64,000 nucleotides of DNA, taken from NCBI GenBank assembly GCA_033439685.1, contig JAUEDM010000001.1, positions 4,030,001-4,094,000 on the forward strand, given 5' to 3'. Made by a program: the position numbers and the translations under genes. Below the pieces are notes generated by a model that was given only the letters and a program-made list of their open reading frames with translations, made no database searches and was not told the origin of the DNA. Below, piece by piece: positions 1-10,499 of the stretch; position 1 is the stretch's first letter, and every line of letters starts with the position of its first letter. The stretch is from Apodospora peruviana. Its lineage: Eukaryota; Ascomycota; Sordariomycetes; Sordariales; Lasiosphaeriaceae.

Positions 1-181
1 CCTCGGCCGCACAGCCAGCCTAGGTGAAGCGGATGAATGAGATGTTATCTCTGTGACCCGGGCTAGATAAGTAGCCATGCGTTAGGAGTGGACGCTTCTC
101 TCCCGGTAATCTTCTCAGCATCGCCTCTTCAGAGGAAACCCATAAAGTCAAGGCTCACTATACCCAAGAAAATTCGTCAAG

Positions 182-480
182 AAGTTCTTCCGACTCCTTT
201 CCGCCGGCCTGCTCGGCGCGACCTTCGTCGTCGCTGCTGCCATTGAAGAGCATGTCACCCTCGAGGACCGCCAGTCGGCCAGTGGTTGCTACCCCTTGTG
301 CGTCTTTCTTCTTTCACCGACCACATACCTACTTCTTGAAAAGCGTGGATATTGTCATATTGACCAAAAAATAGCCAAGCTTCAAGGTGCTGCATCACCC
401 ATGGCGTCTGCCAGTGCGCCAACGGTGAGACGATCCTTTCTACCTCGGGTTCTGGCGGTCTCCCGGGCTACTGCTGTTAG
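182..480 (+). CDS. small cysteine-rich secreted protein, start unresolved
   Basis: Two exons (to 297, then 387-480) join in phase across a GTGCGT...CAAG intron and end at TAG 478-480. The product has a hydrophobic leader (FFRLLSAGLLGATFVVAAA), a short propeptide ending near Arg-Gln, and a tail of about 35 residues with seven cysteines, in the order C..CC..C.C..CC, the last pair being the C-terminus. This layout is typical of small secreted fungal proteins, including candidate effectors; I recognise no family. There is no in-frame ATG: reading upstream from Lys 182-184 gives AAG at 179-181, where an initiator would fit, then only a stop at about 143. Either a short upstream exon supplies the start, or the start codon is lost and this is a young pseudogene. 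Confidence 0.5.
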
Positions 481-882
481 TTCAGTCGGAGGAGATGGGA
501 GTTGGACTGGGTAAGATCATCATTTCTATACCAAGTAGATTAGGGTTTATCTGTCTTTGGAAGCCGTTGCAGCAAGATGTTGGATGGATCCTCGCCACCC
601 CTTTTGTGGTCAATCGGTATTAATAGCGAAGAGTGAATGATTTAACACCTACCATCAAAGATCCCGTTCCTTTCTTCAACATTAGGTTAAGAGAGAGATT
701 CCCATTGTACTCGGATGTCTTTGGATTTTCGTATCAGGATGATATATGCCTGTTTATCATATAGGTATGTATATCCCATATGCCTACCACCATCATAGGC
801 ATAACGTCATCCTTTTTGTGGCGTGGCGATGGGTTTTCTCACGCGCCCCCCCCCCAACCTTTAAACCACCCCGATCTCCCTA
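481..882. other. no gene seen
   Basis: Non-coding stretch between the secreted-protein tail and the dehydrogenase relic. It includes a run of about ten C at 846-855. No further open frame has coding character. Confidence 0.5.
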
Positions 883-1445
883 CTATGGGAGCTCCCTTCC
901 CGTCCAGTCCAAGAACCTCCCCGAAGTATCCGCAGTCAGCTCCTCAATGATCTTGTACATGCCATTTCACATGTCCACGGTATTCACGACCCCTCTAAAA
1001 TTCGTCAGTCGGGTCTTGATAAAGCCCGGCGCTATTGCCATTATCCAGACAGGGATGTCGGCGGTCTTAAAGTCGATGACCAGCGTGCATCCCACTCAAG
1101 TGGTCGCGGCTTAATGCCTAATCGCTCAGGCATCAGTACTCCGTGAATGGCTATCAATCGGCGGCGGTCTGCAGACTCAACAGCACAGTTGACCAGCACG
1201 TTGAGCTTCACGTCTCGAAGCTCCTCTGCCGACTCCTTGATAGTATCCTCGCGCTTATAGTCCACTTCCACGATTCTGTCGGCAGTGTCTTCAAGGTCTG
1301 CTGCCATCGATGCGGACTCGGAAGGATCGTTTCTCGTCCCTGGTCTAACGGAGCCAATCGCATACCAATTCTCTCGGGCAAAGGTTCGCAGGAGCTACAG
1401 CCCGGTGCCACGGTTCGCGCCGATTATAAGGACAGTCCTCCTCAT
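883..1445 (-). pseudogene. short-chain dehydrogenase (SDR) relic
   Basis: Read on the minus strand from ATG at 1445, the frame gives MRRTVLIIGANRGTGL, the Rossmann nucleotide-binding motif (TGxxxGxG-like). An in-frame TAG follows where Glu is usual, then a frame with DLEDTADRIVEVDY and LNVLVNCA, matching the NNAG-region strand. Further on, in another frame, MAIAPGFIKTRLTN and GMYKIIEELTADTSGRF plus LDWTGRELP reproduce the SDR PG motif and the usual C-terminus of this fungal subfamily. The parts total about 560 bases where an intact gene needs more than 700, and the middle with the YxxxK active site is missing. At least two internal stops, a frame change and an internal deletion make it a clear pseudogene. 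Confidence 0.75.
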
Positions 1446-1902
1446 TTTGGAACTTTGCAAGTGATGTGATCGTAGGTAGGCCAAACTTGAAGGATTCTTG
1501 ACAGGATTTTAAAGGTGGTGGGTGGGAATCGCTTTCTTAAATGCGGTACCGGTTGCCGATTTGGGCGAATATCCAATGCTAGCACATTGAGTGAGATGCA
1601 AGTAATGGATTCAGACTGACAGTTGAACATTGACCTTAAAAAAGCAGCCGGTGTAAACCCGGAGGGAGGATGAAAATAGACATCAGGACACCGAATTTGC
1701 CGATTTTGGTCCCGGAATGGCAGGCGCGAGGACAAAGATCGAAGGAGACAGTTCGACGGCGGCACGTGGTGGAGTCGGCCGTTGAGGTGTTTGAATCTTT
1801 GCGGGCCCTCCCTGGTGGCCGAATTCGAGTACCCCTTGGCCCAGGCCAGGGCGACCTCGACGATCTGCCTGGAGGGGCATCGGTATCATCACCAACAACG
1901 CC
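1446..1902. other. no gene seen
   Basis: Open frames here have no family resemblance. The reading frame of the membrane-protein relic may extend back into the right end (residues GIITNNA before 1903), but no gene start is supported. Confidence 0.4.
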
Positions 1903-2115
1903 ATGCTGGAGGGTCCGCGCAAGGCCATCGAGCCGAGCATGCGGACCAAGACGCTCACCATGCTGCCATTCTTCTATCTCGCCATGACGCTTGTAACGTC
2001 CATGTTTGGCATGGATGTCCAGCAGCTCCGGCAGGGATTGGTGCACATCGGCTTCATGTTGGCGGTGGGACTGGTTTATGGGGTGCTGTTCAAGTTCGGT
2101 CACATCCTGACGTGA
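1903..2115 (+). pseudogene. C-terminal fragment of a membrane protein, possibly CorA-like
   Basis: The 70-residue frame contains SMRTKTLTMLPFFYLAMTLV then TSMFGMDV, followed by a second hydrophobic segment (GFMLAVGLVYGVLF) and a stop. A hydrophobic helix ending in FGM plus one polar residue, then a second helix close to the C-terminus, is the layout of CorA-type divalent-cation transporters (GMN motif); here the motif would read GMD. No start, no upstream cytoplasmic domain and no splice continuation were found, so I read it as a relic. The family assignment rests on this one motif and is weak. Confidence 0.35.
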
Positions 2116-2218
2116 TAGTTCTACAGTACCTGGGACCCGGTCAAGGTCGGTGAATCACGCCCAGTAGTGAGGCACTGAGGCTGTTGTTTTTGAAGGGACT
2201 GCTCTTTTTTATGTGCTT

Positions 2219-2494
2219 CTATTTGAAGATGAGAGAACGCCCGCAGAGCACGGTCCCAGTGGCGAAGACGGTGTAGTACAGCGCCAGCCCGGCGCGGCGG
2301 CCGTAGATGTCGGTTAGGTGGCCCGAGAGGGGGTGCGGAATGCAGGCACCAAAGGCGTAGGTGGTCACTATCCACGAGAGATAGCCGAACGAGTTGAATG
2401 ACGTGCAGATCGAGGCCGTGATGGTGGCGAGCATGGTGGTGTCGAGGGCCGCGAGGAGAACGCCGGTGTGCTCTTCTCGGGTGACCATAGACAT
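2219..2494 (-). pseudogene. N-terminal fragment of a DHA2-type MFS drug transporter
   Basis: From ATG at 2494 the minus-strand frame reads LLAALDTTMLATITASICTSF, then YLSWIVTTYAFGACIPHPLSG and HLTDIYGRRAGLALYYTVFA. These are the first membrane helices of a 14-helix MFS exporter: the LDxTIVxxALP-like start of helix 1 and motif A (GxLxDxxGRR). The frame hits TAG at 2219 right after the third helix, and neither strand continues the protein. Only about one sixth of a normal 550-residue transporter remains, so it is a truncated relic. It lies between other relics and beside no biosynthetic gene that it could serve. Confidence 0.7.
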
Positions 2495-2672
2495 AATACT
2501 CTCGCCTCTGGTTCTGCATGTTTTGCGCGACGAATCTGGGCACACCAAGTTTCCCTTTTTGTGCCTCGCTCACGTGACATTGATCACCCTAGCTCAGGCC
2601 TGGCTTAAGAATAAACCTTCAGTCCTTACCGCCAACCAACTTAGTAATGTTTACATCCTTCAAAATCACCTA

Positions 2673-4811
2673 TTATTCCTCGGGCCTGCCTTCTACCGGC
2701 CCCCTTAACCTCAACGTCCCATCTCCGTCCATCCCCACCAATACATCTCCTCCCCGTCCCGCCTTCATCCGTTTCTTCAACTCCCCATCCCTCATTCTGC
2801 ACGATTTGGTCTCCTCCAACCACGTATCTACCTCCTCCCCTCTTACTGTCGCTACCGCATCCCACGCCGCTCCCACCAAACTGTCCCCTTTGGACGTATG
2901 GAGCATGACCATAACTACCGCCACCAACAAAAGATGCAGCCCTAGCAACACTACTACGACGACTGCAAACCTTCCATCCGTCGGCACATCCACCTCCAAC
3001 AACGCCGTTATCTTTGCTACGGTCCCCGTATCAAACCGATCAACAAGATCATAGTACGACATTCCCAACGCCGTCGTCAACAGCGCCTGCATGGCCACCG
3101 CGGCGTTCCCGTCCGTCGCCCTCAAAGCCCCCTGAAACACTGCCGCAGGGATAGGAGCGAGTTGTGTGCCGAAAAGGTGGGCGCTGCTCCCATCAACACA
3201 ATAGACACACAAAGAAAGACCCTTGCCATCCGGATTGTTGGTTCCCAGTACAGAGTCGGAGAGATCAACGATGGCTTGGATAACGTAGGTATGTTGCGGG
3301 ACGGTTTCATCCGGGGCCGGCACGACGGTGCCATCGTTTGCGATGGTGGTGACGTTGAGAGGGCGCACAAAAGAACCGCTGGAAGGGGGTAACAAGTTAA
3401 AGATGCCGCGTGAGAGGAGAGCCTGGGACGCGTTGAGTTGTGTGAGAATGGGATCGACGTCATACACAAACTTGGCCGGGTTCCACGTTGGCACGGGCTC
3501 GGGGACGGCCACTGGGCGAGAGGCTTGAATGACGGTGTCTTGAGCGACTATGTCGGACACGCAGAGTGTCATCCGGAGTGAGGTGCCCAGATTGGTCTCC
3601 GCGATGAGCCACTCGTTAGAGCCATGGGTATTCGTCACGTTGAGTTTATCCTTGGCATTGGTCCACGTCGAATATGGACCCGTAGCGTGAACGAGTAGTC
3701 TTGTGGGCTGAAAGCCGCCGAGCAAGGGGAGTTGTGGCCAAAACAGCTCGGACTGCATGCTCTCCTGCACCGCCGCCACATTACAGAGACGGACCGGCCA
3801 CTCTTCATCCCAGTCGTCTGGAAAGTCGGGTTGGAAGCTTCCGTCATCAAAAAGTGACTTCTTATTGAAAAGAACGTAGCTGCAGATGAAGTTGCTCGAG
3901 ATGCGATCCTTCTCCGCTCGTCGGGCCCCTGGAAACTCAAGGTTGGTGGAGATAGTCCCGCTGATAATGTAGCTGCCATTTCCGGGGGGGGATATAGCTA
4001 ACCCTTCGATCTTTGGACGCACACAGACAACGCGCGTGTCCAGAACCGTAGCCATACCCTCGTACGCGAGAACGGACTCGCGGGTTGACTGGATAGGAAT
4101 GGGGAGGAACGCCCTCATCGAGCGACCAGTATCACGGATTCCTTGTTCAGTGCTTGCGCCACCCGCTTCTGCGTACTCTGCAAAAGCAGGGAATCCAATA
4201 GATCGCTTACTATGCACAAGATAGCCCACCTGCTCCCGCGGAATGGTGAACAAATTGCGAGTTGCAATGCCGTAGTTGATGGTGACGGTCTTGTTTGTAA
4301 TGATTGTCCCCCTTCCTACGCCCGAAAGCAGCAAGGTCGATGTCAGCTGCAGGGCAGCGGCTACAGCTACCATGATCCCGACCAAGAGCCAAAAAACCCA
4401 AGCCACTCTTCTGTGCAGATGGGGCAAGAGTGCGTGTGGGCCTGTGTTGGTGAAGCGTGCGATCGAGATGGCGGGGGCGCTGGCGAGCTTCGTTTGGGCC
4501 GAGTGCAGCAGGAGAGATGCCACCACGGATGTTGCGACAACGGCCTGCGCTGCCGTCACACCGCGCAGCACGGCTGCGACAATGGTAATGGACCGCGTGA
4601 GCCATCCCGACAGCACAATGTCGTGCCATACTGAGTTGTTTTCGTTGGAGAGCCAAAGGAAGCCCAGGAAAGCGATGCAGCCGAGGATCAGCAGGGTGCC
4701 TCCACCAATAAGCCCAATCGAGTATCTTCCGAGCCTTTTCTTGAGTCTGACCTTCTCTTTGACGCTAGATATGCTGTCCAGGTCGCTCATCAGCGCAGTC
4801 GTTGTGGTCAT
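2673..4811 (-). CDS. large fungal membrane protein of unknown function
   Basis: Single-exon gene of 712 residues, started at the first ATG (4811; the open frame runs further upstream but without a Met). A short basic cytoplasmic N-terminus (KEKVRLKKRLGRYS) is followed by three closely spaced hydrophobic segments: IGLIGGGTLLILGCIAFLGF, the stretch around SIVAAVLRG to SVVASLLL, and VFWLLVGIMVAVAAALQL. A long region of about 430 residues with Asn-X-Ser/Thr sites and scattered cysteines, probably extracellular, leads to a last membrane helix (VVVVVLLGLHLLLVAVVMVM) and a charged tail. This 3+1 layout is common among uncharacterised ascomycete proteins of the DUF3176-like type. I cannot name a function. 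It is intact although relics surround it. Confidence 0.7.
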   Translation of the reverse strand: MTTTTALMSDLDSISSVKEKVRLKKRLGRYSIGLIGGGTLLILGCIAFLGFLWLSNENNSVWHDIVLSGWLTRSITIVAAVLRGVTAAQAVVATSVVASLLLHSAQTKLASAPAISIARFTNTGPHALLPHLHRRVAWVFWLLVGIMVAVAAALQLTSTLLLSGVGRGTIITNKTVTINYGIATRNLFTIPREQVGYLVHSKRSIGFPAFAEYAEAGGASTEQGIRDTGRSMRAFLPIPIQSTRESVLAYEGMATVLDTRVVCVRPKIEGLAISPPGNGSYIISGTISTNLEFPGARRAEKDRISSNFICSYVLFNKKSLFDDGSFQPDFPDDWDEEWPVRLCNVAAVQESMQSELFWPQLPLLGGFQPTRLLVHATGPYSTWTNAKDKLNVTNTHGSNEWLIAETNLGTSLRMTLCVSDIVAQDTVIQASRPVAVPEPVPTWNPAKFVYDVDPILTQLNASQALLSRGIFNLLPPSSGSFVRPLNVTTIANDGTVVPAPDETVPQHTYVIQAIVDLSDSVLGTNNPDGKGLSLCVYCVDGSSAHLFGTQLAPIPAAVFQGALRATDGNAAVAMQALLTTALGMSYYDLVDRFDTGTVAKITALLEVDVPTDGRFAVVVVVLLGLHLLLVAVVMVMLHTSKGDSLVGAAWDAVATVRGEEVDTWLEETKSCRMRDGELKKRMKAGRGGDVLVGMDGDGTLRLRGPVEGRPEE

Positions 4812-5146
4812 GAGCGGCCGTTTTGCTTCAATGGTGTGTGTAGCTGAAGCTTCGACAGAGAGTTGTGGGTGAAGCCTACCCGAGATGATTATGATGCATG
4901 CTGTCCGCTTGCCAATCTTGCTGTTCCTGGGGCTAAGCGCTGTGTCAGGCTTGCTGCCTGACCAAGCCCACGCTGAAACATGGCCACGAACCGTGTCACC
5001 ACTCAATCATCCTCTTAAGCGCCGGTTCGGCGTCGGTGCAACAATCTCTCCATGGCGTTAGTAGCGCAAGATGCAGCCGAGGCATCCTCTCCTCGTGATG
5101 GCATTCTACGTTCTCGATACTAAAAAACCTGGAAGTTGACACTAAC
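4812..5146. other. upstream region of the membrane protein
   Basis: Likely promoter and 5' leader of the minus-strand membrane protein. The coding frame stays open to 5006 without an ATG, so a different start by splicing cannot be excluded. Confidence 0.4.
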
Positions 5147-5534
5147 TTGATGTGTTCGGCCGCCGCTGAGTTGTGTGGGATAGACAAGAACGACATCGAG
5201 GATATTTACGCTCGCACGCCATTCCAGATTCGCTGGATCACGGGAAGCTCAGATGACGATGACGAGGATAACGATATCTCTACCCAGTCTGATCCGCTTT
5301 CTATTTGGGCTGCGTCTGCAAGAGGTCGACTCGTACATGCGATTCAGGGGGTCGTTTGGTGTGGCGGCGTATTATGATGACGCCTGCGTCGAATTCAGCG
5401 TCGCCTCGGATGACGGGTTCGTGCCTCGCGCGTCGATGGAAAGGAAAGTCGAGGACATGAAGGCAGTTTTGGAGAGGATCGTGGAGGTGTGTCGCGGCAA
5501 TAAATTGGTGACGGTGGGCGAAATTTTCGGTTGA
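5147..5534 (+). pseudogene. relic of an NRPS condensation domain
   Basis: The first frame reads AAAELCGIDKNDIEDIYART then PFQ, close to the entry of NRPS condensation domains (ACGVxxxxIEDIYPCTPLQ). After about 60 residues the frame shifts by one, and the second frame gives GSFGVAAYYDDACVEFSVAS and MERKVEDMKAVLERIVEVC to a stop at 5534. This resembles the strand-helix end of a condensation domain. The whole catalytic core with HHxxxDG is absent, so the N- and C-terminal edges appear fused by a deletion. No adenylation or carrier domain lies nearby. The first motif is fairly specific; assignment of the second half is inference. Confidence 0.5.
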
Positions 5535-6653
5535 GACGGTTGATGGATGAATGAGCGAGCGCGCCTTTCCAGTCAGTCGACATCCCGTCCGTCGTATCCA
5601 TCTCGACGGAAGGCACTTCAACTTGTCCGAAATGCTATCAGATTCAAGTAGAAAGGATTACGGTTTTGTGCGCATCGCCATCAATGCGTCTTCAGCTTAT
5701 CGGCAAATATAATCCACACTAGGTATTCAAGCAAAGCAGAGTGTGGCTGAGCAGTTGGGATTGGGGTGGGGATCAGGAGGGTCCTGCACCTTCTTCGGTT
5801 TTGTCTCTTCAACTACAGGAGCAAAGCAGGTCGATGCTGTACTCTTTTAGGTAACTTTACCCACGCTCGAATTGGACGGTACTTAAGCTCTGTTGAGTCA
5901 ACTACCTATCAAGTAGTTGAATATCGGGAATGGCGATGTTAACATACCCTAACCCCTATTCCGCAGTAACCATAGCAACCATATCGTCCTCTGACAAATT
6001 TAGTAATAGCAATAATCTAGATACAATCGGCCGCCCTGTGCTGGCCCTGCTCATCGCCTGCAAAGCTCCGGCCACGTTCGGAGCTGGCGGGCGAGTTTCA
6101 GCCAGCATAACAACCTGGACCTATCAAAAGATAAAGCCGTACACTACAACCGGCCTACGGAAAACTTCACCCTCCGATTACCGATAATATGTGTCTTGAT
6201 ATAACTATACATTGTAACGTTATGCGATTAAAGTCTACTTTCAACACTGCAGCTTCTTTTGGAGAATCTACCGACAAACTAACCCCGGATTAGCATAGTA
6301 AATGTACCTCATTGCCCTCCGATAGCACCGAGCCGGATGTGGCCAAGTCGGACCCCTCTTCCCCGATCTCCGTGATATCTTATCTAGTGGTCCGTGGCTA
6401 TCGCATGCAACACCATGTCGAGTCGGCCGACATCATCTCAGACCTCCCCCAACATATCCCTTTATCCTAGTTACATGCTTTCACTGTACCACCCGAGGTC
6501 TCCGGCCCATCTTCCTGACTGACATCTGTAGTTCTCTGCTTTCGAGAACCTTAAAAGAACTTGGTTGAATTGCACAACCACGGCTGTTTATTCTTCAACT
6601 CTTTGCTCGAGGATTCATCTTCACACTTGCCCGTCAACCAAGACAACGCACAA
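5535..6653. other. gene-free stretch, promoter side of the P450
   Basis: About 1.1 kb without a supported gene. It is moderately AT-rich near 5880-6260, consistent with decayed DNA plus the promoter of the P450 gene. Confidence 0.4.
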
Positions 6654-8504
6654 ATGGCCTTCTTCTACCCCATCGCGGTGGCATCCGCCTTTCTCATCCT
6701 GACAGTCAGTCAACCTTCCAGTCGGCAGTTCCTTGACAAGCTTGAAAATAACTAATCATCTTGTAATAGATACTTGGCACATTGATCACCGGTCGTCGTG
6801 GACCCCTATCCCACCTCCCGGGGCCGTGGTACTCCAAATACACCAGCTTGATCAGCAAATACCACTGGCTGCGTGGCCACCAACCGGCCTACGTGCACCG
6901 GCTGCACCAACAGTACGGGCCCGTGGTCCGCGTGGCACCCGATTTCGCCGACCTCTGCGACATCTCGGCCAAGCAGACCATCTACTCGACCAAGGAAGTG
7001 TACCTGAAGACGAGTTTCTACAGCGACCTCACCAACCGCCAGGACCGCAACGTCTTCGCTACGCAAAACATCGAGGCCCACCGCCGGCACCGCCGGCTCC
7101 TGCAGGGCCCCATGTCCGAGACGTCGCTCAAGGTGCTGGAACCTATCGTCCGGAGCCGGATCGACCTCGCCATCGCGCGCATGGTCGAGGCGGTGCGCAC
7201 GAAGGGGTTCGTCGACGTGTACCACTGGACCCTGCTCATGACGACGGACGTGATCGGGGAACTCACCTTTGGCGAGTCGTTCCGCACTCTCGAGGCAGGG
7301 ACCGTAAGTTTCCATCGTTCATTCCGTACCCCACTATTTCAACAGACACAAACGCCGCTCCCAGACAAAAGATGTACCGGACTGACACTCTCAACCTGAT
7401 GATTACGGTGTGATTTCTTGCAGCAAAGCCAATACATCACCGACCTCCAAAGCATCGGCCGCGCCGGCTCCATTGGCGTCGCCTTCCCCGGTCTGCTCCC
7501 CTTCGTCGCCAAGTTCCCTTTTCTCCGCGTCATCCCGGCCGCGAACAAGACCGCGATGGCGGTGCGCAGGCTCACCACGTACGGGCAAGAGTCGATGGCC
7601 CGCTACCACCGACTTGTCTCTTCAGATAAGCTCGTCCAACCGACCGTCTTTACAAAGGTCTTCAAGGCCGAGGCCGACGAGACCCTCACGCTCGACGAGA
7701 TCACCCACAATGCGCGTGCCTACCTCATCGGGGGCTCCGACACCACCGCCCACACGCTGACCTACCTGCTGTGGTGCGTCTGCAAGCACTCCAACGTGCG
7801 CGACAGGCTGGTCAAAGAGATCAGGACCAACTTGCCCGCAGAGTTCTCGGACGCAGACACGCCCGCGGACCGGCTGCCCTACCTGCACTGCGTGATCGAG
7901 GAGACGCTCCGGCTGTACAGCGCCGCGCCCGGGGGCCTGCCACGGCAGGTTCCGGCCCAAGGCGCGTATCTGGGGTGCTACTGGTTCCCGGGGGGAGTGA
8001 CGGTTACGTGTCAGGCGTACAGCCTGCACCGCGACCCGACCATTTTCACCAACCCGGACGCGTTCGAGCCAGACAGGTGGGCCGAAGGAAGAGTGACCAA
8101 GAGGATGAAGGATGCGTTTATGGCATGGGGTGGTGGTGCCAGAAGTACGTTCCTTTTCTTCTCCCGTTTCTACCTTACTTCTGTTTCCGCAACCCCTGGC
8201 CTTGCGGTCGACAAACCCCAAAGTCGGGGCAGACATGTGGTCGTGAAATCGAGCTAGTAGGTATTAATACTGACGCAACAACGTGATATTTTGTCCAGTG
8301 TGCATCGGTTTACATCTAGCAAGGATGGAACTGCGACAGACGGCCGCACTGTTCTTTCGCAACTTTCCCGACGCGAGAGTATCGACCGCCGAGGGCATGT
8401 CTGATGCAGACATGGAGCCGTCGATACACTTTTTGCTCTCGCCCAAGGGACAGAGGTGTTGTATTGAGGGTTCGCTACCGCCTGCCGAAGGAATCTCGCA
8501 GTGA
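6654..8504 (+). CDS. cytochrome P450 monooxygenase
   Basis: Four exons (6654-6704, 6770-7303, 7424-8144, 8299-8504) join in phase to 503 residues. An N-terminal membrane anchor (FFYPIAVASAFLILT) is followed by a proline-rich hinge (LPGPWYSKY). The I-helix oxygen-binding motif GGSDTT lies near residue 298, EETLR (ExxR of the K-helix) near 353 and FEPDRW after it. The heme loop WGGGARMCIG is created by the last splice, with the axial cysteine at residue 437. Length and motifs match microsomal class II fungal P450s that take electrons from CPR. The substrate is unknown. No cluster backbone enzyme is adjacent, only an NRPS relic about 1 kb upstream, so a role in a lost secondary-metabolite cluster is possible but unproven. 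Confidence 0.9.
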
Positions 8505-8714
8505 TGGCCGTAGGGTACTCAGAGTGGATGAGGAGATGAAATTGGTGATATATCTCTCCACTGCCACGACCCATAGCGGGAGCCGGGAGACTCTGGGATG
8601 ATCTCAAGATTATTTAAAGGAATTGTATACGTCAGTCTGTCCCTGCTAATAATCGAGCGAGAAAGACAAGGGTCCGTGTCGATATTTCGAAGTTGGCGGA
8701 GGTGAGTTAGCAGC
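8505..8714. other. P450 3' flank
   Basis: Non-coding sequence between the P450 stop and the inverted-repeat element. Confidence 0.4.
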
Positions 8715-8716
8715 TA

Positions 8717-8940
8717 CACCATTCCACGGTAAATAGGAGCCATCGGGTACTTTACAAAACCCTGTAGATTGCTTGTCCGTGACATATTTTGCGATCGGCT
8801 GCTAGGGCCTGATACGGTAGTAACAAGGAATATTTGCTGCTTAAAATGAGTATTTCCAGGATGGCTACCAGGAGCCTTGGAAAGTCACGAACTGGGTCCC
8901 TTGTAAGTTCTCGATGGCTACTATTTACCGTGTAATGGTG
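8717..8940. mobile_element. MITE-like inverted-repeat element with TA target duplication
   Basis: The left end (from 8717) begins CACCATTCCACGGTAAATAG and the right end finishes as its near-perfect reverse complement, CTATTTACCGTGTAATGGTG (to 8940). About 28 of the outer 30 bases pair, and weaker pairing extends to about 48 bases. Both ends are flanked by TA (8715-8716 and 8941-8942). The interior is about 130 bases with no reading frame. Size, terminal inverted repeats and TA duplication fit a miniature non-autonomous Tc1/mariner-Fot1-type transposon. No second copy is visible in this window. Confidence 0.65.
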
Positions 8941-8942
8941 TA

Positions 8943-9531
8943 TATCAGCAACAAATATTACATACTATTGCAAACTTGAACCCCTCTTGGGCGAGAGGCA
9001 GGGCGACATCGGCCCGCTTCCGCCGTAACTTTGCAGTTTATTTTCGGAAATTTGGATGCATTCATCGACGTTGCTCGCGCCCGGTTCGCTTAATTCCTAT
9101 AATGCGACCTTCTGGCAGCACTAGCCTTGGGTCTTTCCAAACTTTAGATGCCAAGATGTGCAACAGAGCTTCACTCCCAGTGGCTGACCGTCCAGGACAA
9201 GCAGCCAACAAGGCGTGGTCGGGAAAGATAACCATGGACGAAGGGTTCCAGGCCCTACCGGGAATTGACTAGTCTCTGGAGCAGACCATGGGATATGACT
9301 GGCAGGCTGCCCGTCATGCCATGTTTCGGGGGGGAGATGGCCGCCCGTCAAATCGCCGAGATGGGTGCGGCCGGGCCTCGACGGAGGGTGTGGAAAACTA
9401 GACTAGCGATGCAACGCTGCCAGCCTCTCCTATTCACAAAAAGTTGAACATATCTCCCGGGTTCTTGGTTCGTCGTGGACAGACCGGTTTGTTGTTGTGT
9501 GAATGAAGTGCGCACCTTGTTCTTGTCAAAA
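8943..9531. other. gene-free stretch, promoter of the glutamic protease
   Basis: No coding potential recognised. The last few hundred bases are probably the promoter and leader of the eqolisin gene. Confidence 0.4.
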
Positions 9532-10499
9532 ATGCGGTCCTTTGTGAGATCCATTCTCTTCAGCCTGCTGGCGGCATGTTCAGTTGCTGGGGAGTTGAGT
9601 TTCACTGTCACAGCTGAGCGAGGCGGCGAAGAGGTGGACGCATCAGATCTGAATATCGTGCGAATTCCTTCTCGGCAGCACTCGAGACAGGGGCCAGCAA
9701 CAAACGAAGACGAGAAGAGAAACACCATCAGCTACAGCGGAAACTGGTGCGGTGCATCACAGCACGCGGCGAATGCGTCAGACCAGATCGTCAACGCCTT
9801 CGGGTCTTTCACCGCGCCGGACCTGACGCTTCGGCCGGGGCTCCCGGCTCCGCAATTCGCCGCGGCGTGGGTCGGCATCGACGGCGCTTCCTGCAAGTCG
9901 ACACTGCTTCAGGCTGGCGTGACCACGGTAGTACGTAGGGAGGGCATACCGATACAATGGCAAGTGGATAATGTGTTGACAGTTCTATTCAACAGATCAA
10001 CTCGAATGGCGGACAAAGTGCGTCGGCATGGTGGGAGTGGTTTCCTGATGCTGCGTTTAAGATCAGTGGCCTGACGATCAAGCCGGGCGATTGGATGTCT
10101 GTGAACATCACGACATCGTCCTTGACCACTGCTAAAGTGTAAGCAAGGCGCTCGCGGTGAAACGAAGCCAGTATTTGGTCTGGGCTAACAGATTGCGAAA
10201 ACAGAGTCATCACCAACGCGTCGCGGGGCGTGGTGGTGACCATAAACATCTCGAACGGATCGAAGCTATGTCGCGCGGATGTTGAGTGGATCCTCGAGGA
10301 CTTTTATGACATAGAAGGGCAGGTCGCGTTTGCCAAGTTTTCCGATGTCTGGTTCTTGGATACGTCGGCGACGACGGCGCGTGGAAAGCACATTGGAATT
10401 GATGGGGCAGCCATGGTCTATCTCCAAAGTACTTCTGGGGCAGTGACGTGTATGGCCGAGCAGTACGACGATTCGAGTTTTGTGGTATATTCGCCGTAA
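9532..10499 (+). CDS. secreted glutamic peptidase (eqolisin, family G1)
   Basis: Three exons (9532-9930, 9996-10138, 10205-10499) give 278 residues. A signal peptide (SILFSLLAACSVAG) and a propeptide of about 50 residues precede the mature enzyme, which opens with SYSGNWCGAS. AAWVGIDGASCKSTLLQAGV carries the catalytic Gln (about residue 127). SASAWWEWFPDAAF follows, then VEWILEDF (residues 207-214) with the conserved Glu region of the Gln-Glu dyad. Eqolisins are acid-active endopeptidases secreted by ascomycetes such as Scytalidium and Aspergillus; length and motif order match. The second intron of the model is confirmed by the in-phase AKV|VITNAS join. It likely acts in extracellular protein digestion at low pH. 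Confidence 0.9.
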
